The position numbers were made by a program, and so were the translations under genes. Source: Clostridiales bacterium (GTDB lineage: Bacteria > Bacillota > Clostridia > Caldicoprobacterales > DTU083). Taken from it: a stretch of DNA of 33,829 bases. Below, piece after piece: positions 1-7,227 of this stretch (position 1 is its first letter; each line of letters begins with the position of its first letter). The DNA lies in the NCBI GenBank assembly GCA_012837325.1, contig DURK01000082.1, positions 1 to 33,829 on the forward strand. Reading direction: 5' to 3'. The notes below the pieces were generated by a model that made no database searches, was not told the DNA's origin, and worked only from the letters and a program-made list of their open reading frames with translations.

Positions 1-571
1 ACAGGAACAGCTGGGAGTTGCCCCGCAGCATGCTGCCTGGGACAGCCTGAAGGAATTTGGATGCCTTAAGGCGGGCACGGCTGTGAAAAAGGGAGAGCTG
101 ATTTTCCCCAGACTGGATGCCGCCAGGGAACTGGAGGAGCTGGAAGCCTTGAAGCAGGAAGTGACAGAGGAGAGATCCACTCCCGCCGAGTGCACCAAGC
201 CTGCCGGGAGTGTTCAAGAGCCGGAGCAGGAAGGGGCTGCCCTGCCGGAGATTACAATCGATGATTTTGCCAGGCTGGACCTGAGAGTGGCAAAGGTAAC
301 GGCCGCAGAGCGGATACCGAAAGCGGACAAGCTGTTGAAGCTGACCTTGGATGTAGGCGGCAAGTCCCGGCAGGTGGTATCCGGCATTGCTCAGTTCTAC
401 AGCCCGGAGGAAATGGCAGGCCGCAGCGTTATCCTTGCAGCAAACCTGAAGCCGGTCAAGCTGAGAGGAATTTTGTCCGAGGGCATGATTCTGGCAGCCG
501 TGAATGACAGCGGCAGGCTGGTGCTGGCAACGGTTTCCGAGGATATTGAAAGCGGTGCAAAGGTACAGTAG
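1..571 (+). CDS. metG: Methionyl-tRNA synthetase, C-terminal part (5' truncated)
   Basis: The reading frame is open from base 2, so the gene enters from the left edge; 189 residues are visible. The first part ends in a 'KKGELIFPRLD' stretch, typical of the end of the anticodon-binding helical region of bacterial MetRS. After a charged linker, about the last 105 residues (from 'ITIDDFARLDLRV') form an EMAP-II/Trbp111-type tRNA-binding OB-fold, with 'KADKLLKL', 'VVSGIAQFY' and 'LRGILSEGM' as family hallmarks. The enzyme charges initiator and elongator tRNA-Met; the appended domain increases tRNA affinity and supports dimerisation. tatD follows 14 bases later, the same metS-yabD order as in B. 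subtilis, so the two are probably cotranscribed. The catalytic domain lies outside the window. Confidence 0.95.
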   Translation, partial: QEQLGVAPQHAAWDSLKEFGCLKAGTAVKKGELIFPRLDAARELEELEALKQEVTEERSTPAECTKPAGSVQEPEQEGAALPEITIDDFARLDLRVAKVTAAERIPKADKLLKLTLDVGGKSRQVVSGIAQFYSPEEMAGRSVILAANLKPVKLRGILSEGMILAAVNDSGRLVLATVSEDIESGAKVQ

Positions 572-585
572 GGGGTGTGGAGAAG

Positions 586-1374
586 ATGCTGTTTGACAGT
601 CATGCGCATTTGGATGATGAGTTGTTCGATGCCGACCGGCTGGCTATGATTGAAGGTCTGCCCGGCCGGGGTGTTTCCCATGTAGTAAATGTGGGCTGTA
701 GCCTGGAGACCTCCAAAAGTGCCATTCAAATGTCCGAGAACTATCCTTTTATTCATGCAGCTGTCGGTGTTCATCCCCATGATGCAGAAGGGATGAAGGA
801 TCAGGATTTGGATGCCCTTCTGCAGTTAGCACGGCATCCAAATGTGGTTGCCATAGGCGAAATCGGACTGGACTACTATTATGAGAATTCGCCCAGGGAG
901 ATCCAGAAAAAGCGGTTTGCAGATCAGCTGGAGCTGGCCGTTCAAACACAGCTCCCGGTCATTGTTCACAGCAGAGATGCCCAGAGTGATACCATGGAGA
1001 TGCTGGAAGCATACCGTTCCCGGTTGAAGGGATGTGTACTTCACTGCTACTCAGGCAGCTGGGAAATGGCAAAGGTTTATGTGAACATGGGTTTTATGAT
1101 TTCTCTGGCCGGCCCTGTAACCTTCAATAATGCAGTAAGGCCGGTGGAAATAGCAAAAAAGATCGACCTGAATCATTTGATGATCGAAACCGATTGTCCC
1201 TACCTTGCTCCCCACCCCTATAGAGGGAAGCGCAATGACCCGGGTCTGGTGCGATTTGTTGCAGAACGGATTGCACAACTGAGAGGGATGGGGACGGAGG
1301 AAATAGCCCGGATCACCCATGATAATGCCTGCAATTTTTTTGGCATATCGCAGCGTGAAGGAGAGTATAATTAG
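586..1374 (+). CDS. tatD: TatD-family metal-dependent deoxyribonuclease
   Basis: A 262-residue protein of normal TatD length. Metal and catalytic residues are visible in order: the HxH of 'DSHAHLDDE' at the N terminus, Glu in 'GEIGLDYYY', His in 'VHSRDAQ', His in 'HCYSGS' and Asp in 'IETDCPYLAP'. The family is a TIM-barrel metallohydrolase with 3'-5' exonuclease or DNase activity, probably in DNA repair; the exact substrate is not settled. I chose ATG at 586 because the G-rich ribosome site (571-580) is well spaced from it; a GTG at 577 would lie on top of that site. The gene follows metG closely and is followed by 178 bases carrying a new promoter. Confidence 0.93.
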   Translation: MLFDSHAHLDDELFDADRLAMIEGLPGRGVSHVVNVGCSLETSKSAIQMSENYPFIHAAVGVHPHDAEGMKDQDLDALLQLARHPNVVAIGEIGLDYYYENSPREIQKKRFADQLELAVQTQLPVIVHSRDAQSDTMEMLEAYRSRLKGCVLHCYSGSWEMAKVYVNMGFMISLAGPVTFNNAVRPVEIAKKIDLNHLMIETDCPYLAPHPYRGKRNDPGLVRFVAERIAQLRGMGTEEIARITHDNACNFFGISQREGEYN

Positions 1375-1476
1375 AAAAGCTCGTATAAAGACTTCTTGGA
1401 TTTGGAATAATATAGCTGTTGCGTGGACTTTACCCGGTTGAATATTGCCTGAAAACAAGCCAATTATTAAAAAGGT

Positions 1477-1505
1477 TTGACAAAATATTAAGATTGTATT
1501 ACAAT
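1477..1505 (+). promoter_or_regulatory. Sigma-A promoter for the YabE-like gene
   Basis: TTGACA at 1477-1482 and TACAAT at 1500-1505 are separated by exactly 17 bases. This is a near-consensus vegetative promoter placed about 50 bases before the start codon of the G5/3D gene, with no other gene in between. Confidence 0.8.
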
Positions 1506-1552
1506 TACCCCATCCGCTCCCTATATTCCAAAAATCAAGAAGGAGGAAGATC

Positions 1553-2614
1553 ATGAACTCACACAAGCGGGGCTTCTGGAGCAGGTTTGTTATGGTGCTC
1601 CTGATAGTCCTGGCCGTTGCCGGAGCGGCAACAGCCAAACTAACCCGTTTTGTGCAGGATCCGATCAAGCAGGTGGTCCTGGATGACGACGGGTACCGTG
1701 TTGAGATTACCACATATGACAGCAGTGTAGAAGAAGTACTTAATCGATATAAAATCACTCTCGGACCGGGGGATGAGATCACACCTGCTCCAGAGCAGGC
1801 GTTACAGAATAACACGGAAATAATAATAACAAGAGCTATGCCTGTAACAGTTGAAGCCGATGGAAAGAAGGAAGTGCTTCATGTAACCAGAGGAACCGCA
1901 AAGGATATGCTGGAAAAAGCAGGCGTGAAGCTGCGCGAAATGGACTACATCAACCATCCCATGCAGCAGCAGGTGAAACCTTATGATCATATCAGGGTTA
2001 CCCGGATGGATGAAGAAATGATTATTGAAACCGAGGCCATCGCTTATCAGGTTATCAGCAAAAAGAACAATCAAATGGATGAAGGCACCAGCAAGATTGT
2101 TCAGGAAGGGCAGCAAGGCGAGCTGGAAAGAAGAACACTGGTTACTTATCAGGACGGAGTGGAAATCGATCGAAAACTGGTAAGTGAGCAAGTAACAAAG
2201 GAGCCGGTCGACCGAATCGTAGAAAAGGGTACAGTCAAGAGAATCAAAACCTCCCGGGGGGATTACGTCAGATACTCTAAGTCCAAAAAGATGACTGCCA
2301 CGGCTTATACAGCCGGCTATGAATCGACAGGGAAAAGCCCGGGAGACAAAGGCTATGGAATTACGTCCAGCGGTAGAAAATCAAAACCCCACCACACCAT
2401 TGCAGCATCCAAGGACATTCCCATCGGAACCAAGGTATACATTCCCGAACTGGTGAAGTTCTGGGCCCAAAGAGGGGTATCCATCAGCGGAATCTTTACA
2501 GTGGAAGACAGGGGTGGAGCCATCAGCGGCAATAAAATTGACATCTATATGGAAGACACCAGCATGACAAGAAGCTGGGGCAGGCGAAAGGTTACGGTGT
2601 ATTTTATCAAATAA
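1553..2614 (+). CDS. yabE: YabE-like secreted cell-wall protein (DUF348, G5 and 3D domains)
   Basis: This 353-residue protein starts with a basic N terminus and one hydrophobic segment (about residues 10-30), a signal peptide or anchor. Two DUF348-type repeats follow (about 40-150), then a G5 domain (about 155-232) and a C-terminal 3D domain (about 245-353). The 3D domain shows 'MTATAYTAG' and the Asp-bearing 'VEDRGGAISGNKIDIYM' found in RpfB/MltA-like muralytic folds. The protein is probably an exported peptidoglycan-cleaving enzyme. In B. subtilis yabE sits between tatD (yabD) and rnmV-ksgA; here rnmV is absent and rsmA follows directly. ATG 1553 has AGGAGG at the right distance. Domains are clear; the exact bond cleaved is inferred from the family. 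Confidence 0.88.
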   Translation: MNSHKRGFWSRFVMVLLIVLAVAGAATAKLTRFVQDPIKQVVLDDDGYRVEITTYDSSVEEVLNRYKITLGPGDEITPAPEQALQNNTEIIITRAMPVTVEADGKKEVLHVTRGTAKDMLEKAGVKLREMDYINHPMQQQVKPYDHIRVTRMDEEMIIETEAIAYQVISKKNNQMDEGTSKIVQEGQQGELERRTLVTYQDGVEIDRKLVSEQVTKEPVDRIVEKGTVKRIKTSRGDYVRYSKSKKMTATAYTAGYESTGKSPGDKGYGITSSGRKSKPHHTIAASKDIPIGTKVYIPELVKFWAQRGVSISGIFTVEDRGGAISGNKIDIYMEDTSMTRSWGRRKVTVYFIK

Positions 2615-2629
2615 TCCAAATAGTAAGTG

Positions 2630-2654
2630 AGGCAGATGCAAATCTGCCTTTTTT
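2630..2654 (+). terminator. Intrinsic terminator after the YabE-like gene
   Basis: AGGCAGAT (2630-2637) pairs perfectly with ATCTGCCT (2642-2649) across a 4-base loop, followed by a run of T. Confidence 0.85.
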
Positions 2655-2667
2655 CTTTGGGAAGTTT

Positions 2668-2676
2668 TGTTATAAT
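2668..2676 (+). promoter_or_regulatory. Extended -10 promoter for rsmA
   Basis: TGTTATAAT is a perfect extended -10 (TGnTATAAT). The -35 region overlaps the T-run of the preceding terminator and is poor, which extended -10 promoters tolerate. It lies about 50 bases before the rsmA start. Confidence 0.6.
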
Positions 2677-2725
2677 GAGAGAAGTACAGGCAATGTGAAA
2701 GATAGAGAAATGAGAGGAACGGGAA

Positions 2726-3601
2726 ATGAAGACCTTAACATCACCCAAGCTTTTAAAGGAGCTGCTTGCCAGACACGGTTTCCAATTCAGCAGGAGTCTG
2801 GGCCAGAATTTCCTGATTGATGAAAACATTCTGCAAAAAATAATAAAGGGAGCAGCCATTTTTCCGGAAGACAGGGTTCTCGAAATCGGTCCGGGTGTAG
2901 GCACCTTAACCACCGCCCTGGCTAAAAAGGCAGAAAGGGTGGTTGCGGTGGAAATTGACCGCTCGCTCCTGCCCATTTTGCAGGAAACCCTGGAGGGGTT
3001 TTCCAATGTGGAAGTGATACATGGGGATATCCTCAAGCTGAATCTGGATGATTTGATTGAAGACCGGTTTGGCCGGCAGCCTTTCAAAGTCGTTGCCAAT
3101 CTGCCTTACTACATTACAACGCCGATTATCATGCGTTTTCTGGAGGAGGAGCATCCGTATGCTTCGATTACGGTTATGGTACAAAAGGAAGTAGCGGAGA
3201 GGCTGGCTGCTCAGCCGGGAAGCAAGGAATATGGTGCTCTCAGTGTGGCAGTGCAGTTTTATACCCGCCCGCAGATCCTATGCAAGGTACCGGCAAGCGT
3301 CTTTCTGCCTCCGCCCAGGGTGGATTCCATGGTTGTCACCTTGGAGAAGCGAAGCAAGCCTGCTGTGGATGTGGCCAGCAGATCCTGTTTCTTTCAGGTG
3401 GTGAAGGCGGTATTTGCCCAGAGGCGGAAAACCCTGTTGAATACCCTGACTGCTGCAGGCATGACCAGTATGGACAAGACCGCCCTTTCCCAAATGCTAA
3501 TCGCCCTTAACATTGACCCCAAACGCAGAGGCGAAACCCTGACCCTGAAGGAACTGGCCGATATCAGCAATCAAATAAAACCCAGCCGGCCGCAGGCATA
3601 G
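2726..3601 (+). CDS. rsmA: 16S rRNA dimethyladenosine transferase RsmA (KsgA)
   Basis: The 291-residue product opens with the family signature 'SLGQNFLIDENIL'. The SAM-binding motif I is 'VLEIGPGVGTLT' and the catalytic motif IV is 'VVANLPYYITTPI' (NLPY). The C-terminal helical domain carries 'VFAQRRKTLLNTL'. RsmA dimethylates two adjacent adenosines in the 3' terminal hairpin of 16S rRNA during 30S maturation; loss gives kasugamycin resistance in other species. ATG 2726 is preceded by GAGGAAC. The gene has its own promoter and terminator, so it is probably monocistronic. The stop codon lies partly inside the terminator hairpin. Confidence 0.96.
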   Translation: MKTLTSPKLLKELLARHGFQFSRSLGQNFLIDENILQKIIKGAAIFPEDRVLEIGPGVGTLTTALAKKAERVVAVEIDRSLLPILQETLEGFSNVEVIHGDILKLNLDDLIEDRFGRQPFKVVANLPYYITTPIIMRFLEEEHPYASITVMVQKEVAERLAAQPGSKEYGALSVAVQFYTRPQILCKVPASVFLPPPRVDSMVVTLEKRSKPAVDVASRSCFFQVVKAVFAQRRKTLLNTLTAAGMTSMDKTALSQMLIALNIDPKRRGETLTLKELADISNQIKPSRPQA

Positions 3602-3615
3602 CCTGCGGTTTTTTT
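3590..3615 (+). terminator. Intrinsic terminator overlapping the rsmA stop codon
   Basis: CCGCAGGC (3590-3597), loop ATA, GCCTGCGG (3601-3608) and seven T. The TAG stop (3599-3601) spans the loop and the second arm. Confidence 0.9.
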
Positions 3616-3642
3616 GTACAATCACAGCTCAACTATCAGGGT

Positions 3643-3669
3643 ACTTTTTTCTCCCGCCTACATATATTA
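3643..3669 (+). promoter_or_regulatory. Candidate sigma-K-type promoter
   Basis: AC at 3643-3644, a 16-base spacer and CATATATTA at 3661-3669 match the mother-cell sigma-K consensus (AC, 16-17, CATAnnnTA). No good sigma-A promoter is visible between the rsmA terminator and the next gene. The motif is short, so chance is possible. Confidence 0.45.
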
Positions 3670-3756
3670 GTATGGATAAGTCTTCTCTTTACGAAGGCTT
3701 TGCCCGCCATAAAAGATCAGATGGATGGAAGATTCAGAGAAAGGGGAGGGGTTACC

Positions 3757-4815
3757 TTGTTGAGCGACCGTCAGTTTCACAGGTCATTTATCATATTAAA
3801 GGCTCAGGACAGCGGCTTTCACCTGCACAGCGGGAAAGAGCCGGCAGGGTACGTTAAGATGGAGATTAAAAAAAGCCAAGGGAAAATGCAGTTATACATA
3901 CAGGATATGAAGCCTGCACAGCCTCAGCAGGCCATATATGATGTGGTTCTGGTTTCAACAAAGCAAGAGGTGGAGCCCATTAAGCTAACCAGCATCCAGG
4001 TGCCGGACAAGGGGAGGGGAGAATACGAAATTGCCTTTGATCCGGATGATGTAGGTGAAAGCAAATACAGCATCGGTGAATACCACGCACTGGCAGTGGT
4101 AGAAAGACAGCGAAACAACAATCAGACTCTTCGTTATCCCCTGGTCGGTTACTCAGACAAAAGAGTAGAGCTGGACTGGACCCATGAAGTAACCCGCGGC
4201 TTGAGACGGATGTACCAGACATTACGGGAAAAAAGGACGGCAGACTTATCCAGTCCAGAAACAGAAGAGGAAGAGAATCCCACAATGGAAACCGAGACGG
4301 CACACCATGATGAAGAAGCCGAAGGGTTACAGGAAATGACAACCGGTGATGACTCCGAATCTTTGAAAGAGGAGTCAGATGATGCGTTGGAAGCCCGAGA
4401 CTTATACAGCATGCAATTGGGAAGCGCATCCTATTGGAGCAGGGTGGAGGAATACTACAGCAGGCTGTTTGACAACCACAAAAAGGTAACGCCCTTTGAT
4501 GATTCCAGCGGCGAGGTGGATTGGATTCGAGTGGAAAATTTTCATGAGCTCCTCTATCCACAATATCGGGCATATGATCCATATGATCCATACCGCAGAA
4601 ATGGAGGAGCTTTGGATCACTATCTGATCGGATTGGTGCGAAATCAGGGGAAGGTGCAATATGTGGTGTATGGAATACCCGGCATATACAGTGCGGCACC
4701 GCCTATGTCCATGCATGGTTTTTCCCGGTGGCTTCCTGTTAAGAATGGATATGGAGCTGGCTATTGGCTGTTGTACATCGACGCATTAACGGGAAACATT
4801 GCATATCCATATTGA
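3757..4815 (+). CDS. Conserved hypothetical protein, possibly spore-associated
   Basis: About 352 residues with no enzyme motif that I recognise. The N-terminal part (about 1-150) looks beta-rich, beginning 'SDRQFHRSFIILKAQDSGF' and including 'GYVKMEIKKSQGKMQLYIQ'. A strongly acidic low-complexity linker follows (about 160-220). A C-terminal domain of about 100 residues is rich in Tyr, Gly and Pro. There is no signal peptide or membrane segment. I chose TTG 3757 because AAGGGGAGGGG (3741-3751) lies just upstream; TTG 3700 and ATG 3721 lack a ribosome site. The sigma-K-like promoter and the position next to spo0A suggest a late mother-cell or coat role, but that is inference. A 9-base tandem repeat at about 4571-4588 encodes a YDPYDP stretch. 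Confidence 0.75.
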   Translation: MLSDRQFHRSFIILKAQDSGFHLHSGKEPAGYVKMEIKKSQGKMQLYIQDMKPAQPQQAIYDVVLVSTKQEVEPIKLTSIQVPDKGRGEYEIAFDPDDVGESKYSIGEYHALAVVERQRNNNQTLRYPLVGYSDKRVELDWTHEVTRGLRRMYQTLREKRTADLSSPETEEEENPTMETETAHHDEEAEGLQEMTTGDDSESLKEESDDALEARDLYSMQLGSASYWSRVEEYYSRLFDNHKKVTPFDDSSGEVDWIRVENFHELLYPQYRAYDPYDPYRRNGGALDHYLIGLVRNQGKVQYVVYGIPGIYSAAPPMSMHGFSRWLPVKNGYGAGYWLLYIDALTGNIAYPY

Positions 4816-4869
4816 TTTTTTTCAATTTTCTCTTTCAATACTCCTCCCAATATGCTAAGATAGTATAAA

Positions 4870-4890
4870 TAGAAATACCATATATTTCTA
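4870..4890. repeat. AT-rich inverted repeat upstream of spo0A
   Basis: TAGAAATA (4870-4877) and TATTTCTA (4883-4890) are perfect 8-base arms around a 5-base centre. Only a short T-rich stretch follows, so it could be a weak terminator for the upstream gene or an operator in the spo0A promoter region. Confidence 0.5.
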
Positions 4891-4902
4891 TATTTTACAG
4901 TG

Positions 4903-4909
4903 TTCGACA
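4903..4909 (-). promoter_or_regulatory. Spo0A-binding (0A) box upstream of spo0A
   Basis: TTCGACA on the plus strand is the reverse complement of the consensus 0A box TGTCGAA, without mismatch. It lies 82 bases before the spo0A start codon, where autoregulation would be expected. I did not find a convincing sigma-H or sigma-A promoter pair next to it. Confidence 0.55.
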
Positions 4910-4990
4910 TTTGCTGCTGCTTGGAGACGAAGGCAGTCAAATAATGAAAGAACCTGTAGACAAATGTAAAACATATGAGGAGGAACGGAA

Positions 4991-5800
4991 ATGACCGATA
5001 GGACAACAGTTGCAATTATCGATGACAATCCCCATATACGAGAAATCATATCTTCACTGATTGCAAAGCAAGCCGATATGGAGGTTGCAGGCATGGCCGG
5101 TGACGGACGCATGGGGCTTGAGCTGATTCAAACCGTACAACCCGATGTCGCATTGCTTGATATGGTTATGCCGCAGATGGACGGTTTGGGCGTATTGGAA
5201 TACCTGAGTCGCAACAGCACAGCTTATCAGCCTTCCGTCATCTGTCTGTCTGCTGTAGGGCAGGAGGATTTAATCCGAAAGGCAATCAACCTGGGTGCCA
5301 GGTATTACATGGTCAAACCCTTCGATTTTGAAGCCATTCTCAACCGGATTCGGGAGCTGGCGGGCGCTTCTGCCCCTCCAAGCCGGAAGGCGGAAGCCTC
5401 TTCCACACAAAATTCACAGAGAAACCTGGAAGAGAAGATCACCAGCATCTTTTTAACCATAGGCATTCCCGCCCACATCAAGGGCTATCATTTTCTGAGA
5501 GAAGCCATCAAAATGGTTGTGGAGGACAGTGATGTAATCAACCGTATTACCAAAGAGCTCTATCCCGGAATTGCTAAAAAATTCAATACGACGCCCAGCA
5601 AGGTGGAAAGAGCAATACGGCATTCCATCGATGTAGCCTGGAGCCGGGGCAAGGTAGAAAATATCAATCAACTCTTTGGGTATGTCGTATATGATAAAAA
5701 TGACAAGCCCACCAACGGGGAATTCATTGCCCTGGTAGCTGACAAGCTTTCTATGGATCGCAGCGCAATGCGGCATCCGCTTGCTTCAGCTTTTCAATGA
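4991..5800 (+). CDS. spo0A: Sporulation master regulator Spo0A
   Basis: A 269-residue response regulator with the full Spo0A architecture. The receiver domain (about 1-120) has the acidic pair D11/D12, phosphoacceptor D57 in '[11 protein letters not shown]', the conserved hydroxyl residue as Ser in 'CLSAVGQED' and the switch Lys in 'YYMVKPFDF'. The C-terminal Spo0A effector domain (about 145-260) carries '[19 protein letters not shown]', '[19 protein letters not shown]' and the recognition-helix region '[13 protein letters not shown]'. Phosphorylated Spo0A binds 0A boxes to start sporulation. ATG 4991 follows GAGGAGGA. Usually spo0A lies next to spoIVB; here it is a lone gene after the unnamed gene. 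Its last 50 bases overlap the convergent aldo/keto reductase gene tail to tail. Confidence 0.96.
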   Translation: MTDRTTVAIIDDNPHIREIISSLIAKQADMEVAGMAGDGRMGLELIQTVQPDVALLDMVMPQMDGLGVLEYLSRNSTAYQPSVICLSAVGQEDLIRKAINLGARYYMVKPFDFEAILNRIRELAGASAPPSRKAEASSTQNSQRNLEEKITSIFLTIGIPAHIKGYHFLREAIKMVVEDSDVINRITKELYPGIAKKFNTTPSKVERAIRHSIDVAWSRGKVENINQLFGYVVYDKNDKPTNGEFIALVADKLSMDRSAMRHPLASAFQ

Positions 5801-6905
5801 CCTGAATATGCTGTGGGCAGGCTGCCTCACAGATTCCGCACGCAACACAGGAGGATGCACCCTTTTCTTCCGTAATCAGCTTCCGGTAGCGGTTTTGATA
5901 TTCCTCTCTCATTCCAAAGATGGAGGAATCATTCCAGATGCCAAAGATAACGGGAATGGAAACCCCGTTGGGGCAGGGCAGGCAATATTCACAGGCAGTG
6001 CATCCTACCTTCACTTTGCTGTCATATTGAGCCTTTACTCTTTTTACCAGATCCAGTTCCCGGCTGCTCATACAGCCAGGCTGAGCATGCTCAAATATCC
6101 GAAGGTTGTCTTTTAGCTGCTCCATGGTGCTGATGCCGCTTAAGATCACTGACACCTCGGGAAAGTTATACAGCCAGCGAAAGGCCCATTCCACAGGGGA
6201 GCGCTTTTCCTCCGCCTGATTCCATAAATCCAGGATATCCGGTGAAGCAGCTGCCAGCTTTCCGCCCCGCAGAGGCTCCATAATCACCGCCGGAATCCCC
6301 TTTGAACCCGCATATCGCAGCCCCTCTACACCTGCCTGCAGGGTCTCATCCAGGATATTCAACTGAATCTGGCACATCTTCCAGTCGTAGGAGTCAATGA
6401 TCTCCTTGAAAACAGGCAGCTGGTCATGGAAGGAAAACCCGGGATAGCGAATTTGTCCGGAAGAAACTTTCCTGTCCAGCCAGTCCAGTATGCCCATGTC
6501 CCGTACCTTTTCCCAGGATTCCCTGTGAAGTGCATGAAGCAGGTAAAAGTCAATGTAGTCTGTATTCAGCCGAGTCAGCTGTTCCTCCAGCAGCCGGTCA
6601 AAATCCTCATAGGTTTTAACCAGCCAAACCGGCAGCTTGGTTGCCAGCCTGATTCTTTTTCGATATCCGTCTGCTAGAGCTTTACCCAGCAGACGCTCGC
6701 TGTTCCCGCCGTGATAGCCGTAAGCGGTATCAATATAATTTACTCCGTGATCAATACCGTAACGAATGATTCGAACGGCCTCCGGCTCATCTATTTTCTC
6801 ACTGTCCGTGCTGCCATCCGCATTTTTCAAAAGAGGAAGGCGCATGCTCCCTATTCCAAAAAGCGAGCATTCTATACCCAGTGCTTCAAACTTACGATAT
6901 TGCAT
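5751..6905 (-). CDS. Aldo/keto reductase with C-terminal 4Fe-4S domain
   Basis: A 384-residue protein. The AKR barrel (about 1-290) shows '[15 protein letters not shown]' with catalytic Asp and Tyr, 'RLATKLPVW' with the catalytic Lys, 'DFYLLHAL' with the catalytic His, and '[16 protein letters not shown]' near the cofactor site. The C-terminal extension (about 300-384) has two Cys-rich clusters, '[14 protein letters not shown]' and '[15 protein letters not shown]', resembling iron-sulfur binding sites. This AKR/ferredoxin fusion is common in anaerobes; the substrate is unknown. ATG at 6905 has a GGGGGG ribosome site upstream and its own promoter. The gene points against all its neighbours and overlaps the 3' end of spo0A. 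Confidence 0.9.
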   Translation of the reverse strand: MQYRKFEALGIECSLFGIGSMRLPLLKNADGSTDSEKIDEPEAVRIIRYGIDHGVNYIDTAYGYHGGNSERLLGKALADGYRKRIRLATKLPVWLVKTYEDFDRLLEEQLTRLNTDYIDFYLLHALHRESWEKVRDMGILDWLDRKVSSGQIRYPGFSFHDQLPVFKEIIDSYDWKMCQIQLNILDETLQAGVEGLRYAGSKGIPAVIMEPLRGGKLAAASPDILDLWNQAEEKRSPVEWAFRWLYNFPEVSVILSGISTMEQLKDNLRIFEHAQPGCMSSRELDLVKRVKAQYDSKVKVGCTACEYCLPCPNGVSIPVIFGIWNDSSIFGMREEYQNRYRKLITEEKGASSCVACGICEAACPQHIQVIEKLKQADAALRCDP

Positions 6906-6944
6906 CTTTCGGTCCCCCCTGTTTGGTTTCCATTTCTATTTTTT

Positions 6945-6973
6945 ATTATAACATCCTTTGCTTCTATTGAGAA
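6945..6973 (-). promoter_or_regulatory. Promoter for the aldo/keto reductase gene
   Basis: On the minus strand, TTCTCA (6968-6973, 4/6 match to -35), a 17-base spacer and TATAAT (6945-6950), preceded by TGT, form an extended -10 promoter about 40 bases before the start codon. Confidence 0.6.
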
Positions 6974-7046
6974 TGTATGCAGGTATCATTGCATATTAAG
7001 GGAAATAAGTCTCACACGAGTTGTGTTTTGATGCAAAAAAAGGGGC

Positions 7047-7152
7047 TGTGGAAAAAACGATTTTTTTCCACAACAACCGAATGCCTGCATATCAATCGTT
7101 GGGGATAAGCCTGTGGAAGATGTGGATAAGTTCATAAAAGGCATGTGGATAA
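7047..7152. promoter_or_regulatory. Cluster of DnaA-box-like 9-mers
   Basis: This divergent intergenic region (6906-7227, 322 bases) holds six DnaA-box-like sequences. Two exact minus-strand TTATCCACA boxes lie at 7121-7129 and 7144-7152. Two TTTTCCACA boxes (fitting TTWTNCACA) lie at 7047-7055 (minus) and 7064-7072 (plus), forming arms of a hairpin. Weaker copies lie at 7100-7108 (TGGGGATAA, one mismatch) and 7112-7120 (TGTGGAAGA, two mismatches), the latter directly abutting the exact box. This is far denser than expected by chance. DnaA binding here could regulate either flanking gene or titrate DnaA. A second small palindrome, GGCTGCC/GGCAGCC, lies at 7158-7172. Confidence 0.6.
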
Positions 7153-7227
7153 CAAGGGGCTGCCCGGCAGCCTGATATTACACAGAATCTCTTTTCCTGC
7201 ATACAATGTAGGGAGGAGGTGGCGGTA

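Noticed and set aside
1051-1815. A 254-residue minus-strand frame across tatD and the YabE-like gene
   Set aside because: It covers two clear plus-strand genes and the promoter between them.
3980-4699. A 239-residue minus-strand frame opposite the unnamed gene
   Set aside because: The translation is rich in His, Pro and Cys, with no domain or ribosome site; the plus-strand frame has normal composition.
5453-5776. Minus-strand 107-residue frame inside spo0A as an antisense gene
   Set aside because: No domain, no ribosome site; antisense readthrough from the reductase gene is the only plausible transcription.
7047-7072. Intrinsic terminator reading of the DnaA-box hairpin
   Set aside because: Flanking genes diverge from this region, so there is no transcript that needs to end here, and the T-run lies inside the arm, not after it.
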